From: Streptomyces sp. CC228A
Lineage (GTDB): Bacteria > Actinomycetota > Actinomycetes > Streptomycetales > Streptomycetaceae
NCBI RefSeq assembly: GCF_021390935.1
Contig: NZ_JAJPUI010000003.1
Location: forward strand, 1 to 64,000
Length of the DNA: 64,000 bases
Direction: 5' to 3'
Position numbers and translations under genes: made by a program. The notes beneath the pieces were generated by a model, which was not told the DNA's origin, did not search any database, and saw only the letters and a list, made by a program, of their open reading frames with translations. Positions within the stretch are counted from its first letter, which is position 1; every line of letters starts with the position of its first letter. Positions 1 through 9,245 of this stretch are shown piece after piece.

Positions 1-52
1 GCTGCTCACTTTCGCGCTTCCGACCGCGCAACTCCCCGTGAGGTGTCACTTC

Positions 53-622
53 ATGTCCGAAATCATCGCCGGTGTCGCCATTCCCGACAGCACGATCGCC
101 AAGGAGGCGACCGAGCTGATCCGCGACGCCACGGATGAGCTGATCTACCACCACTCCCGCCGGGTCTTCATCTGGGGCGCGCTCCAGGGGCAGAACCGCG
201 GGCTGTCCTTCGACGCGGAACTGCTCTACGTCGGGGCCATGTTCCACGACCTGGGGCTCACCGAGCCGTACCGCGACAACGGCACCCGCTTCGAGATCGA
301 CGGCGCCGACGAGGCCCGCAAGTTCCTCGTCTCCCGCGGGATCGACGCGGAGCGCGCGCGGGTCGTGTGGGAGGCCATCGCGCTGCACACCACCCCGGAG
401 ATCCCCACCCGGATGGCCCCGGAGATCGCCCTGGTGACGGCGGGCGTGGAGCTGGACGTCCTCGGCATCGGCTACCACGACGTGTCGGACGAGACCCGCG
501 CTCCGGATCGGCCGCTCATACGGGCGCTGAAACCTGCGAAAACACGGCACCGGGTGCCTATTTCTCTGGCACCCGATGCCTACTTTGGCCCCAGGCATAG
601 GAAATTGCGATACCCCCTTTGA
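53..622 (+). pseudogene. HD-domain phosphohydrolase-like protein, C-terminally truncated
   Basis: The N-terminal 145 or so residues read as an HD-domain protein: a His in HSRRVF (about residue 34), the FHDLGL motif (about residue 66) and a later LHTTPE helix, as in cyanamide-hydratase-like and predicted metal-dependent phosphohydrolases. Relatives I know continue for about 60 more residues after the GYHDVSDE segment. Here the frame instead runs into a basic, low-complexity tail that overlaps the palindromes upstream of aceE. I infer that the 3' part was deleted and replaced by aceE upstream DNA. The ATG at 53 is chosen over the one at 38 because family members start near MSEIIAG. The substrate is unknown, and the protein may be non-functional. 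Confidence 0.6.
546..580. promoter_or_regulatory. Tandem palindromes upstream of aceE
   Basis: Two near-identical palindromes, GGCACCGGGTGCC (546-558, perfect around a central G) and GGCACCCGATGCC (568-580, one mismatch), have centres 22 bp apart, two helical turns. This fits two dimers bound on the same DNA face. They also form one long inverted repeat and could fold as a hairpin, so a terminator role for the upstream gene is possible. No regulator can be named from sequence. Confidence 0.45.
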
Positions 623-648
623 TCGATCATCGATCACGGTCGTACAGT
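619..648 (+). promoter_or_regulatory. Candidate aceE promoter with overlapping operator palindrome
   Basis: TTGATC (619-624) and TACAGT (643-648) are separated by 18 bp and resemble a vegetative promoter. A perfect 17-bp palindrome, TGATCGATCATCGATCA (620-636), overlaps the -35 element and would fit a repressor operator. The predicted start would leave an aceE leader of about 80 nt. This is inferred from sequence only. Confidence 0.45.
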
Positions 649-736
649 CGTCGGCGGACTACACCAGAGTCCGCCGCCCTGTCCTGCCAAGACCAAGGGC
701 ACCCCCACCCCCCTTCGACTCCGGAAGGCGGCGCAT

Positions 737-3430
737 ATGACCGACCCCCACCGCATCCAGCCGAGCGAGCTCGACCAGCTCCCGGACCGGGACCCCGAGG
801 AGACCGCCGAGTGGCAGGCGTCGCTCGACGCCGTGGCCGCCGCCGCGGGGCCGCACCGCGCCGCCTACCTGATGCGCCGCACCCTGGAGCGGGCCGAGGG
901 CGCGGGTGTCGCGCTGCCCAAGCTGCTGGAGACCGACTACGTCAACACCATCCCGACCGCCGCCGAGGGCTCCTCCGGCTTCGACGGCGACGAGGAGATG
1001 GAGGCCCGGATCACCGCGTGGAACCGGTGGAACGCCGCCGCCATGGTGACCCGCGGCTCGAAGTACGGCGTCGGCGGCCACATCGCCACCTTCGCCTCCG
1101 CCGCCTGGCTCTACGAGACCGGCTTCAACCACTTCTTCCAGGGCAAGGAGCGGGACGGCTCCGGCGACCAGCTCTTCATCCAGGGCCACGCCTCCCCCGG
1201 CATCTACGCCCGCGCCTTCCTCGACGGCCGCCTCACCGAGGCGCACCTCGACAACTTCCGGCAGGAGGCCGGCGGCAACGGCCTGCCGTCCTACCCGCAC
1301 CCGCGCCGCCTGCCCTGGCTGTGGGAGTTCCCCACCGTCTCCATGGGCCTCGGCCCGCTCTCCGCGATCTACCAGGCCCGGTTCAACCGGTACCTGACCA
1401 ACCGCGGCATCAAGGACGTCTCCGCCTCGCACGTGTGGGCGTTCCTCGGCGACGGCGAGATGGACGAGCCCGAGTCGACCGCGGCGCTCGCGCTCGCGGC
1501 CCGCGAGGGCCTCGACAACCTGACCTTCGTCATCAACTGCAACCTGCAGCGCCTCGACGGCCCCGTCCGCGCCAACTTCAAGATCGTGCAGGAGCTGGAG
1601 GCCCAGTTCCGCGGCGCCGGCTGGAACGTCGTCAAGACGCTGTGGGGCTCCGCCTGGGACGAGCTGTTCGCGCTCGACACCACCGGCGCGCTGGTACGCC
1701 GCCTGCGCGAGGTACCGGACGCGCAGGTCCAGACGTACCAGACCCGCGACGCCGCCTACATCCGCGAGGACTTCTTCGGGAAGGACCCCGCGCTCGCCGA
1801 GATGGCGAAGCTGCTGTCCGACGACAAGATCATCGAGTGCTTCCACTTCTCGCGCGGCGGCCACGAGTCCCGCAAGGTCTTCGCCGCGTACAAGGCCGCG
1901 GTGACCTTCAAGGGCGCCCCGACGGTGATCCTCGCGCAGACCGTCAAGGGCCACACCCTCGGCAAGGGCTTCGCGTCGAAGAACGCCAACCACCAGATGA
2001 AGAAGCTGTCCGACGCCGAGTTCAAGGAGATGCGCGACCTCCTCGGGCTGCCGATCCCGGACAGCGCCTTCGACGGCGGCCAGGTGCCCTACGGCCACCC
2101 GGGCGCCGACTCCCCCGAGGTCCGCTACCTCCAGGAGCGCCGCGCCGCCCTCGGCGGCCCCGCCCCGGCCCGCCGCGTCCACCCGGTCGCGCCGCTGCCG
2201 GCCCCGGCCGACAAGGCGTTCGCCGCGTTCGACAAGGGCTCCGGCTCCCAGGCGGTCGCCACCACCATGGCGTTCGTCCGGCTGGTCAAGGACCTGGTAC
2301 GGGACAAGGAGACCGGCAAGCGCTGGGTGCCGATCGTCCCCGACGAGGCCCGCACCTTCGGCATGGAGAGCCTCTTCCCCTCCCTCGGCATCTACTCGCC
2401 GAAGGGCCAGACGTACGAGCCGGTCGACCGCGACCAGCTGATGTACTACAAGGAGGCCGAGAACGGCCAGATCCTCAACGAGGGGATCACCGAGGCCGGT
2501 TCGATGGCCGACTTCATCGCCGCCGCCACCGCGTACTCCACGCACGGCGAAGCGATGATCCCGTTCTACATCTTCTACTCGATGTTCGGCTGGCAGCGCA
2601 CCGCCGACCAGATGTGGCAGCTCGGCGACCAGCTCGGCCGCGGCTTCCTCGTCGGCGCCACCGCGGGCCGCACCACGCTGACCGGTGAGGGCCTCCAGCA
2701 CGCCGACGGCCACTCCCCCGTCATCGCCGCCACCAACCCGGCCGCGCTGACCTACGACCCGGCGTTCGCGTACGAGGTCGCCGCCATCGTCAAGGACGGT
2801 CTGCGCCGCATGTACGGCGAGGCCGCCCCGGGCGAGGACCCGAACGTCTTCTACTACCTGACGGTCTACAACGAGCCGATGCCGCAGCCGGCGAAGCCGG
2901 ACGCCCCCGGCATCGACGAGGGCATCGTCAAGGGCCTCTACCGGTTCAAGGAGGGCCAGGGCGCCGAGGGTACGCCGCGCATCCAGCTGCTGGCCTCCGG
3001 CACGGCGATCCACTGGGCGCTGGAGGCCCAGAGGCTGCTGGCCGAGGAGTGGGGCGTGACCGCCGACGTGTGGTCCGCGACCTCGTGGACCGAGCTGCGG
3101 CGCGACGCGCTGGAGGCCGACGCGGCGCTGCTGCGCGGCGAGGAGCGGGTGCCGTACGTGCGCCAGGCGCTGGCCGACGCACAGGGCCCGGTGCTGGCCG
3201 TCAGCGACTACATGCGGCAGGTCCCGGACCAGATCGCGCAGTGGGTGGAGCAGGACTACACCTCGCTGGGTGCCGACGGCTTCGGCCTGTCCGACACCCG
3301 CGAGGCGGCCCGCCGCCACTTCGGGGTCGACGCCCAGTCGGTCGTCGTCGCCGCCCTGGCCCAGCTCGCCCGGCGCGGCGAGATCGCGGCCTCCGCGGTG
3401 AAGGACGCCCGGGAGCGCTACGGCCTCTGA
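737..3430 (+). CDS. aceE: Pyruvate dehydrogenase E1 component, homodimeric type
   Basis: This is the E1 enzyme of the pyruvate dehydrogenase complex, the ThDP-dependent decarboxylase that reductively acetylates lipoyl-E2 in the cytoplasm. At 897 residues it has the usual length of the single-chain AceE type found in actinobacteria and proteobacteria. The ThDP motif begins at GDGEMDEP (about residue 238) and ends at INCN about 30 residues later; the transketolase-like middle domain and C-terminal domain follow. A GGAAGG ribosome site lies about 9 nt before the ATG. No E2/E3 genes adjoin, which is normal for Streptomyces. lipB and lipA, which supply the E2 cofactor, lie about 9 kb downstream. 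The upstream palindromes suggest transcriptional control. Confidence 0.97.
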   Translation: MTDPHRIQPSELDQLPDRDPEETAEWQASLDAVAAAAGPHRAAYLMRRTLERAEGAGVALPKLLETDYVNTIPTAAEGSSGFDGDEEMEARITAWNRWNAAAMVTRGSKYGVGGHIATFASAAWLYETGFNHFFQGKERDGSGDQLFIQGHASPGIYARAFLDGRLTEAHLDNFRQEAGGNGLPSYPHPRRLPWLWEFPTVSMGLGPLSAIYQARFNRYLTNRGIKDVSASHVWAFLGDGEMDEPESTAALALAAREGLDNLTFVINCNLQRLDGPVRANFKIVQELEAQFRGAGWNVVKTLWGSAWDELFALDTTGALVRRLREVPDAQVQTYQTRDAAYIREDFFGKDPALAEMAKLLSDDKIIECFHFSRGGHESRKVFAAYKAAVTFKGAPTVILAQTVKGHTLGKGFASKNANHQMKKLSDAEFKEMRDLLGLPIPDSAFDGGQVPYGHPGADSPEVRYLQERRAALGGPAPARRVHPVAPLPAPADKAFAAFDKGSGSQAVATTMAFVRLVKDLVRDKETGKRWVPIVPDEARTFGMESLFPSLGIYSPKGQTYEPVDRDQLMYYKEAENGQILNEGITEAGSMADFIAAATAYSTHGEAMIPFYIFYSMFGWQRTADQMWQLGDQLGRGFLVGATAGRTTLTGEGLQHADGHSPVIAATNPAALTYDPAFAYEVAAIVKDGLRRMYGEAAPGEDPNVFYYLTVYNEPMPQPAKPDAPGIDEGIVKGLYRFKEGQGAEGTPRIQLLASGTAIHWALEAQRLLAEEWGVTADVWSATSWTELRRDALEADAALLRGEERVPYVRQALADAQGPVLAVSDYMRQVPDQIAQWVEQDYTSLGADGFGLSDTREAARRHFGVDAQSVVVAALAQLARRGEIAASAVKDARERYGL

Positions 3431-3443
3431 CGCCCCGCGCCCC

Positions 3444-3488
3444 TGCCCGTGCCCCCGGTCCGCCTCCCCGCGTCCGGGGGCACGGGCA
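3444..3488 (+). terminator. Hairpin terminator after aceE
   Basis: A perfect 15-bp stem (3444-3458 with 3474-3488) begins 14 bp after the aceE stop codon. There is no U-tract, as is common in high-GC actinobacteria. It ends only about 20 bp before the next gene's start. Confidence 0.75.
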
Positions 3489-3508
3489 TCTGGCGGGATC
3501 ATGGCGGT

Positions 3509-4513
3509 ATGCGTGCCGCCCGGCTGATCACGATGGTGCTGCTGCTCCAGTCCCGGCCCTCCATGACCGCCGCCGAGCTGGCGCGGGAGCTGGAGGTGTC
3601 GGAGCGCACCGTGCAGCGGGACGCGCAGGCCCTGTCCGAGGCGGGCGTCCCGGTGTACGCGGACCGGGGCCGGGCCGGCGGCTACCGGCTGGTCGGCGGC
3701 TACCGCACGCGGCTGACCGGGCTGGCCCGCAGCGAGGCGGAGGCGCTGTTCCTCTCGGGCGTGCCGGGCGCCCTGCGGGAGATGGGCCTGGACGACGCCG
3801 CGTCGGCGGCCCGGCTGAAGGTGTCCGCCGCGCTGCTGCCCTCCCTGCGGGACGCCCCGGCGTCCGCGGCGCAGCGCTTCCACCTGGACGCGCCCGCCTG
3901 GTACCAGGAGCCCGAGACCCCGGAGCTGCTCCCGGCGGTCGCCGAGGCGGTGTGGGCGGACCGGACGGTGCGGGCCCGCTACCGGCGGGGCGACCGCGAG
4001 GTGGAGCGGGAGCTCGCCCCGTACGGACTCGTGCTGAAGGCGGGCGTCTGGTACCTGTGCGCGCGAGCGGACGGGGGCTCCTTCCGGGTGTACCGGGTGG
4101 ACCGCTTCGTCGCCGTGGAACCGTCCGGGGAGGCGTTCGTGCGGGACGGGGGCTTCGATCTGCCGGCGTTCTGGGAGGAGCGGGCGGAGGCGTTCGCCCG
4201 CGCCCTGCTGCGCACGCAGGTCGTGGTGCGGCTGTCGGAGGCGGGCGCACGGAGCCTGCCGTACGTGACGGACCGGGCGGCGGCCCGGGAGGCGCTGGCG
4301 GCGGCGGACCCGCCGGACTCCGCCGGCCGGGTGACCGTCACCCTTCCGGTGGAGTCCGACGACGTCGCGTACGGCCAGCTGCTGGCCCTCGGCCCGGAGG
4401 CCGAGGTGCTGGAGCCGGCGTCCCTGCGGGCCAGGTTCACCGAGGCCGCGGCGCGGCTGCGGCAGCTGTATGCCCCCGGCGGCGGCACGGGCACCGGTCC
4501 GGACGGCGGCTGA
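3509..4513 (+). CDS. YafY-type transcriptional regulator (HTH + WYL domain)
   Basis: The protein has an N-terminal winged helix (about residues 1-60, with ELARELEVSERTVQRD as the DNA-binding helices) followed by a WYL-type ligand-sensing domain in the second half (around ELAPYGLVLKAGVWYL). This architecture is typical of YafY/PafBC-like regulators that bind nucleic acid or small effectors through the WYL fold. The ATG at 3509 gives the canonical MRAARLI start, 20 bp after the aceE terminator. It is convergent with the SDR gene. The target is unknown; many members act on neighbouring genes. Confidence 0.85.
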   Translation: MRAARLITMVLLLQSRPSMTAAELARELEVSERTVQRDAQALSEAGVPVYADRGRAGGYRLVGGYRTRLTGLARSEAEALFLSGVPGALREMGLDDAASAARLKVSAALLPSLRDAPASAAQRFHLDAPAWYQEPETPELLPAVAEAVWADRTVRARYRRGDREVERELAPYGLVLKAGVWYLCARADGGSFRVYRVDRFVAVEPSGEAFVRDGGFDLPAFWEERAEAFARALLRTQVVVRLSEAGARSLPYVTDRAAAREALAAADPPDSAGRVTVTLPVESDDVAYGQLLALGPEAEVLEPASLRARFTEAAARLRQLYAPGGGTGTGPDGG

Positions 4514-4530
4514 GCGGGGCGGCGGGCCGT

Positions 4531-4640
4531 ACGGCGGCTGGGCGGCCACGGGGGCGACGAGCGGTACGGCAGCTGAACGGCCACGGGGGTGGCGGGCCGC
4601 ACGGCAGCTGAGCGGCCACGGGGCGGCGGGCGGTAGCGGC
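4531..4640. repeat. 35-bp tandem repeat, three copies
   Basis: Units starting ACGGC(G/A)GCTG at 4531, 4566 and 4601 recur at exactly 35 bp and share GCGGCCACGGGG-like cores; a partial unit begins at 4503. The array fills the convergent gap between the WYL and SDR genes. It is non-coding as far as I can see. Confidence 0.7.
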
Positions 4641-4712
4641 GGGCGGCGCCACACCGGACCCGTGCCGGACCCGCGCCCGCCCCTTCGGACGAAGCTGCTG
4701 CGCAGGCGCCCG

Positions 4713-5648
4713 CTAGCGGTACTCGTCCGCCGACGCCTGCCTGCCGCCGTGGACGACGTCACGGAAGTAGGCCCAGGCGTCCGGCCGGGAGCCGTCCGCG
4801 TCGGTGAAGCCGTACTCCGCGGCGAGCTGGGCGCTGTTCAGCGACCGGCCGCTCCAGCGGGCCTTGTCGGGGTCGGCGGCGAGTGCGGCGACGCCGCGGC
4901 CGACGTACACCGGCGACTCGGCGATGGCGAAGTGCGGCTCCTTCGCGCAGGCGTCGCGCCAGTTCTCCTCCCGTACGCCGAAGTGGTCGAGCATCTCCTC
5001 GGAGCGCAGGAAGCCGGGCGTGAGGGCGACCGCCGTGCCGCCGACGTCCTCCAGGTCGTGCGCGAGGGCGAAGGCCATGCGGATCGGGGCGTTCTTGGCG
5101 AGGTCGAAGAAGAAGTTCTCCCGGAAGCGGCGGTTGTACTCGGCGGTGCCGTCGGTCATCTCGACCACCAGGCCGCCGGGACGCCGGACGAGCAGCGGCA
5201 GCGCGATGTGGCTGGTGATGGCGTGGCTGCGGATGCCGAGGTCGAGCATGCGCAGGCCCACGTCCAGGTCGGTGTCCCACATCTTGACGCCGAACTCCAG
5301 CAGGTGGTCGCCGCCCCAGAGGCTGTTGACGAGGACGTCGAGACGCCCCTGCTCGCGGTCCACGCGGTCCACGAGCGCGCGCACCTGGTCGGGGGCGAGG
5401 TGGTCGGTGGGGACGGCGACGCCCCGGCCTCCGGCGGCGGTGACGAGCTCGGCGGTCTCCTCGACGGTCTCGGTGGGCCGGCCGACCTCGCTGGTGTGCG
5501 TACGGGTGGTGCGCCCCGTGACGTAGACCGTGGCGCCGGCGGCGCCGAGCTGCACGGCGATGGCCCGGCCGGCGCCCCGGGTGGCTCCGGCGACGAGGGC
5601 GACGGTGCCGGCGAGGGGGCGGGGCGTGGTGGTGGTTTCGATGGTCAT
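4713..5648 (-). CDS. SDR-family NAD(P)-dependent oxidoreductase
   Basis: This is a 311-residue short-chain dehydrogenase/reductase. The Rossmann nucleotide motif GATRGAG lies near residue 20, followed by an NSLWGGD segment where classical SDRs have NNAG, and a later TAEYNRRFREN region in place of the usual YxxxK. The atypical catalytic region matches the longer SDR subgroup in actinobacteria whose members are annotated only as oxidoreductases. The ATG at 5648 fits the family start (MTIETT); upstream extension is low-complexity. Substrate unknown. It is convergent with the WYL regulator. Confidence 0.85.
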   Translation of the reverse strand: MTIETTTTPRPLAGTVALVAGATRGAGRAIAVQLGAAGATVYVTGRTTRTHTSEVGRPTETVEETAELVTAAGGRGVAVPTDHLAPDQVRALVDRVDREQGRLDVLVNSLWGGDHLLEFGVKMWDTDLDVGLRMLDLGIRSHAITSHIALPLLVRRPGGLVVEMTDGTAEYNRRFRENFFFDLAKNAPIRMAFALAHDLEDVGGTAVALTPGFLRSEEMLDHFGVREENWRDACAKEPHFAIAESPVYVGRGVAALAADPDKARWSGRSLNSAQLAAEYGFTDADGSRPDAWAYFRDVVHGGRQASADEYR

Positions 5649-5886
5649 GGGGGAAACCTGCCACCGAAAGGCGACACCTTCTGTCGGGTATTCCGGCGGC
5701 TCTCCGCGGCTTCCCCCGTCGGGCCCTCCGCGGCCGTCCGGCGCACGCGAGCGGAACGACGCTCGGCGGCCGGAAGGCCCCCTGCACCCCCGGCCCGTTC
5801 GCGCCGGACCCGGGCTTCCCGCCCGGCGCCCCCGCCGGCTCACTCCGCGTGCGCGGGCGCCCGTCCGGCTCGATGCTGGTCCCGTG

Positions 5887-6405
5887 ATGGACGAGACGGA
5901 GTTCTGGGAGATCGTCGACAGCACCCGCGAGGCCGCCGAGGGCGACCCCGACGATCACGCCGAGCTGCTGGTGGAGCGGCTGGTGCAGCTCGATCCGGAA
6001 GCGGTCCTGGACTTCGCGCGGCACTTCGAGGCGCGCTACAACCGGGCCTGGTCCTGGGACCTGCTGGCCGCCGCGGTGATCCTGCTCGGCGGGGCGGGCG
6101 ACGACGCGTTCGACTCCTTCCGCTGCTGGCTCATCGGACAGGGCAGGGAGGTGTTCGAGGGCGCCGTGCACGACGCGGAGTCGCTCGCCGAGCTGCTGGA
6201 GGACTTCGACCCGGCGGTCGACGGGGACGGGGAGGAGCTGGGGTACGCGGCGGACGAGGCGTACGAGCAGCTCACCGGCCTTGAGACGCCCGACCTGGGC
6301 CTTTCCCCGCCGCCCGACCGCCCCGCCGGGGCCCCGCTGGACGTGGACGACGACGAGGCCCTGGCCGAGCGGCTGCCCCGGCTGTGGGACCGCTTCGGGG
6401 GCTGA
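5887..6405 (+). CDS. DUF4240-like acidic protein
   Basis: This acidic, soluble protein of 172 residues begins MDETEFWEIVD, followed by helices rich in Asp and Glu and a conserved SFRCWLIGQG segment at about residue 80. These features match the DUF4240 family, which is common in Streptomyces and of unknown function. No signal peptide or membrane segment is seen. A GTG lies one codon upstream of the chosen ATG. It stands alone between convergent and divergent neighbours. Confidence 0.75.
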   Translation: MDETEFWEIVDSTREAAEGDPDDHAELLVERLVQLDPEAVLDFARHFEARYNRAWSWDLLAAAVILLGGAGDDAFDSFRCWLIGQGREVFEGAVHDAESLAELLEDFDPAVDGDGEELGYAADEAYEQLTGLETPDLGLSPPPDRPAGAPLDVDDDEALAERLPRLWDRFGG

Positions 6406-6450
6406 GCCGCTCGCACCGGGCAGACGAGCGGGCGCCCCGTGGGCGTGTCG

Positions 6451-6972
6451 TCACGCCGGGTCGACGAGCGGACGCCCCATGAGCACGTCGTCCACGTACG
6501 CCCCGTCGAGGAGGAACTCGCCCGGCAGCACGCCCTCCACGGTGAAGCCCTCCGACTCGTAGAGGCGGCGGGCGGGCGTGTTGTGCGCGAGCACGCGCAG
6601 CGTCATCCGGACGGCTCCCCGGCGCCGCGCCTCCGCGCACGCGGCCCGCAGCAGGGCCCGCGCGAGCCCGCGGCCCCGCGCCGGCTCGGCGACGGCGAGG
6701 CCCTGGATCTGGCGCACGTGCGCGTTGCACCCCAGGGGGGTGGGCGGCACGAACCGCACGTAGCCGACCGGGCGCCCGTCGCCCAGGTCCGCGACGAGGT
6801 GGTCCTCGGGGACGTTGCGGTCGCCGAAGAACGGGCCGAACGGCGGTTCGGAGCGGGGCATGACGGCGTGCAGCGTGGACCAGGTGGCGTGGTCGAGGGC
6901 GCTCAGGGCGTCGCCGTCCGCCGCGCGAGCAGGCCGTATGAGGGAGGGCTCGGGTGCCGGTGAGGTGCTCAT
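6451..6972 (-). CDS. GNAT-family N-acetyltransferase
   Basis: This 173-residue protein has the GNAT acetyl-CoA fold: IQGLAVAEPARGRGLARALL contains the R/QxxGxG/A pyrophosphate loop (about residue 97), and HNTPARRLYESEGF is the usual C-terminal signature. The acceptor substrate is unknown. It is divergent from the epimerase gene, with only 35 bp between start codons, so the two promoters must overlap. Confidence 0.88.
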   Translation of the reverse strand: MSTSPAPEPSLIRPARAADGDALSALDHATWSTLHAVMPRSEPPFGPFFGDRNVPEDHLVADLGDGRPVGYVRFVPPTPLGCNAHVRQIQGLAVAEPARGRGLARALLRAACAEARRRGAVRMTLRVLAHNTPARRLYESEGFTVEGVLPGEFLLDGAYVDDVLMGRPLVDPA

Positions 6973-7007
6973 GGCCGCCACTGTGCCACGCGGGGCAGGA
7001 TGGGCCC

Positions 7008-7940
7008 ATGACTTTTCCCGAGCGCTCCTCCGCCCCCCGGGGACCCGTCCGGCGGGTGGCCGTGACCGGCTCCCACGGACTGATCGGCGCCGCCCTCGTG
7101 CGGTCGCTGCGCGCCGACGGCCACGAGGTCGTCCGGCTCGTGCGGCGCCCCCCGCGGACGGCGCACGAGGTGGAGTGGGACCCGAAGCGGCAGTACGTGG
7201 ACGCGGCAGGGCTCGCCGGCTGCGACGCCGTCGTCCATCTGGCCGGCGCGGGGGTGGGCGACCGGCGGTGGACGGAAGCGTACAAGCGGGAGATCCGGGA
7301 CAGCCGGGTCCTGGGCACCGCGGCGATCGCGGGGGCAGTGGCGTCGCTGGACGTGCCGCCGGAGGTGCTGGTGTGCGGGACGGCGCTCGGCTACTACGGC
7401 GACACGGGCGCGCGGGCGGTGGACGAGTCGGCCCCGGCGGGGGACGGGTTCCTCCCGTCGGTGTGCGTGGAGTGGGAGGAGGCCGCCGCCGCGGCGGAGG
7501 AGGCCGGCATCCGCGTGGCCTACGCCCGCACCGGCCTGGTGGTCGCCCGCGAGGGGGGCGCATGGGGGCGGCTGTTCCCGGTGTTCCGCGCGGGTCTCGG
7601 GGGGCGCCTCGGGGACGGCCGCCAGTACTGGAGCTTCATCGCCCTGCACGACGAGGTGGCGGCGCTGCGGCACATCATCGACACCCCGGCGCTGTCGGGC
7701 CCGGTGAACCTGACGGCCCCCGAGCCGGTCACGAACCGGGAGGTGACGGCGGCGATGGGCAGCGTCCTGCGCCGCCCCACGCCGTTCCCGGTGCCCGCGC
7801 CGGTGCTGCGCCTGGTGCTCGGCGACTTCGCGGACGACGTGGTGGGCAGCCAGCGGGTGCTGCCGGCCCGTCTGCTGGAGTCCGGCTTCCGCTTCGCCTT
7901 CCCCACGGTGGACGCGGCCATCCGCGCGGCCGCCGCGTAG
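7008..7940 (+). CDS. TIGR01777-family NAD(P)-dependent epimerase
   Basis: The extended-SDR protein has 310 residues. The N-terminal nucleotide motif is TGSHGLIG (about residue 20), and GYYGDTG is the characteristic catalytic-region signature of the YfcH/TIGR01777 group. A C-terminal DUF1731-like segment (FPVPAPVLRLVLGDFADD) completes the architecture. The physiological substrate of this family is not established. The ATG at 7008 is chosen because family members start about 17 residues before the Rossmann strand. Confidence 0.88.
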   Translation: MTFPERSSAPRGPVRRVAVTGSHGLIGAALVRSLRADGHEVVRLVRRPPRTAHEVEWDPKRQYVDAAGLAGCDAVVHLAGAGVGDRRWTEAYKREIRDSRVLGTAAIAGAVASLDVPPEVLVCGTALGYYGDTGARAVDESAPAGDGFLPSVCVEWEEAAAAAEEAGIRVAYARTGLVVAREGGAWGRLFPVFRAGLGGRLGDGRQYWSFIALHDEVAALRHIIDTPALSGPVNLTAPEPVTNREVTAAMGSVLRRPTPFPVPAPVLRLVLGDFADDVVGSQRVLPARLLESGFRFAFPTVDAAIRAAAA

Positions 7941-8535
7941 CGGCCCCGCCGCAACCGCCGCGTAGCTGCCGCGTAGCGGACCCGCCGCACCGGTCGGGCG
8001 CCCCTCCGGCGCGGGGCGGCGGGCGCCGCCGGTGCGGCGGACGCGCCGCGGCTCCGCCGGGGACGCTGCGGCGCATCCGCGTCCGGGCGAGGGCCGGCGG
8101 CCCGGGCGGGCCGGTTGCCCGGGCCGGGTTCCGGGCCGACGCCCGCACGCGGCCACCAGCGCCGGCCGCAGACCCTCCTGCCCACCTGCGGCGCGCCGCA
8201 CAAGACGGGGCGCGACGCGGCGACCAGAAGCAGCGCCCTCCCCGCGGGCACCGGCACGCCCCGGCCGCCGGCGCCCACCGCCACCGGCTCCGCGCCGGGG
8301 AAGGCGGAAGGCAGAAGGCAGAAGCCCCATGCCCGGGGCGACACCTCCCACCCGTGCCCCACCCGCGGCCTCCCGCCACCGTGGTCCACCGCCACGGGTC
8401 CGCCTCAGCCGCCTGCGCGCGGCGGACGCGCCCCGTTGTCCGCGGCCGCATCCCAGGCCGGACCGGCGCAGAGAACGCCCGAGCGCCCGCCACCGGCCCA
8501 TCCCCGCACCTCACCCGACGAAAGCGCGCCGCCCC

Positions 8536-8930
8536 GGCCGGTGAGACCGGTGCGGCCCGGCCGGTGAGGCCGGTTCGGTCCGGGCGGTGAGGCCGGTTCG
8601 GTCCGGGCGGTGGGGCCGGTGCGTCCGGCCGGTGGGGCCGGCGGGCCCCGCCCGTGGGCCCGGTACGGCCCGGCCCGTGAGGCCGCTGCGGCCCCACCCG
8701 TGGCCCCGGTACGGCTCGGCCGGTGAGACCGGTACGGCCCCACCCGTGGCCCCGGTACGGCCCGGCCGGTGAGACCGGTACGGCCCCACCCGTGGGCCCA
8801 GTGCGGCCCGGCCGGTGAGGCCGGTTCGGTCTGGCGATGGGCCCGGTGCGTCCGGCCGGTGGGGACGGCGGGGCTCCGCCCATGGGCCGGTGCGGTCCCG
8901 GCGGTGGGGCCGGTGGGGTCCGTGGTGTCC
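8536..8930. repeat. Degenerate 23-bp GC-rich minisatellite
   Basis: GGTGAG(A/G)CCGGT cores start at 8540, 8563, 8586 and 8609 with 23-bp spacing and continue in diverged form (GGTGGGGCCGG, GGTGAGACCGGTACGGCC) to about 8930. At least fifteen imperfect copies can be followed. Diverged units alternate with CCCACCCGTGGCCC blocks. Confidence 0.8.
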
Positions 8931-9141
8931 GCCGCCGGGGGGACGGCGGGCCCTGCGTCTGCCGTACGTTGCGATCGCCCCCGCGTCCAGTGACGCCCCC
9001 TGCGCGGCCCCCTCGCACCCGACCGCTGCCCGTGGCGGGCCCGCGCGACGCGGGCCCGTGCGACTGCACGCCTGTGCGACCTCCGTGCATCGGTGACCCC
9101 CTCCGCGCGCGACTGCCCAACACCCGTCGCGGCCCCCTACG

Positions 9142-9181
9142 CTCTGGTGCCGCCAGAGACGCTCGGGTCCCGAACCCGAGC
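9142..9181. promoter_or_regulatory. Two adjacent palindromes upstream of the FAD oxidoreductase
   Basis: CTCTGG/CCAGAG arms (9142-9158) and GCTCGGGT/ACCCGAGC arms (9161-9181) sit 3 bp apart with centres about 21 bp from each other, 65-105 bp before the GTG start. They are either operator sites on one DNA face or leader hairpins. Confidence 0.4.
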
Positions 9182-9245
9182 ATTCCGGGGGCCTGTCCAG
9201 GGCATGAGCCACCCACGCACCGAACCGTCACCCGGGGAGGGTCAC

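Larger units (their letters stand above)
7941..9245. other. 1.3-kb stretch without a convincing gene
   Basis: Several long open frames run through this block on both strands, but their translations are arginine/proline/glycine low complexity. The part from 8536 to about 8930 is a minisatellite whose 23-bp unit is not a multiple of three, arguing against coding. A short GGCAGAA-type repeat lies near 8302-8325. The last 100 bp hold two palindromes and the ribosome site of the FAD gene. Confidence 0.7.

Noticed and set aside
659..4762. Very long minus-strand open frame (over 1300 codons) opposite aceE
   Set aside because: It is an antisense shadow of aceE and the WYL gene caused by high GC third-position bias; its translation is low-complexity with no domain.
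4470..6284. Long plus-strand frame across the SDR gene
   Set aside because: Shadow of the minus-strand SDR gene; no domain and Val/Gly-rich translation.
8511..9212. Minus-strand 233-codon frame with repeated GRTGLTG-type motifs
   Set aside because: It follows the non-coding 23-bp minisatellite, whose period is not a multiple of three, and has no recognisable domain.
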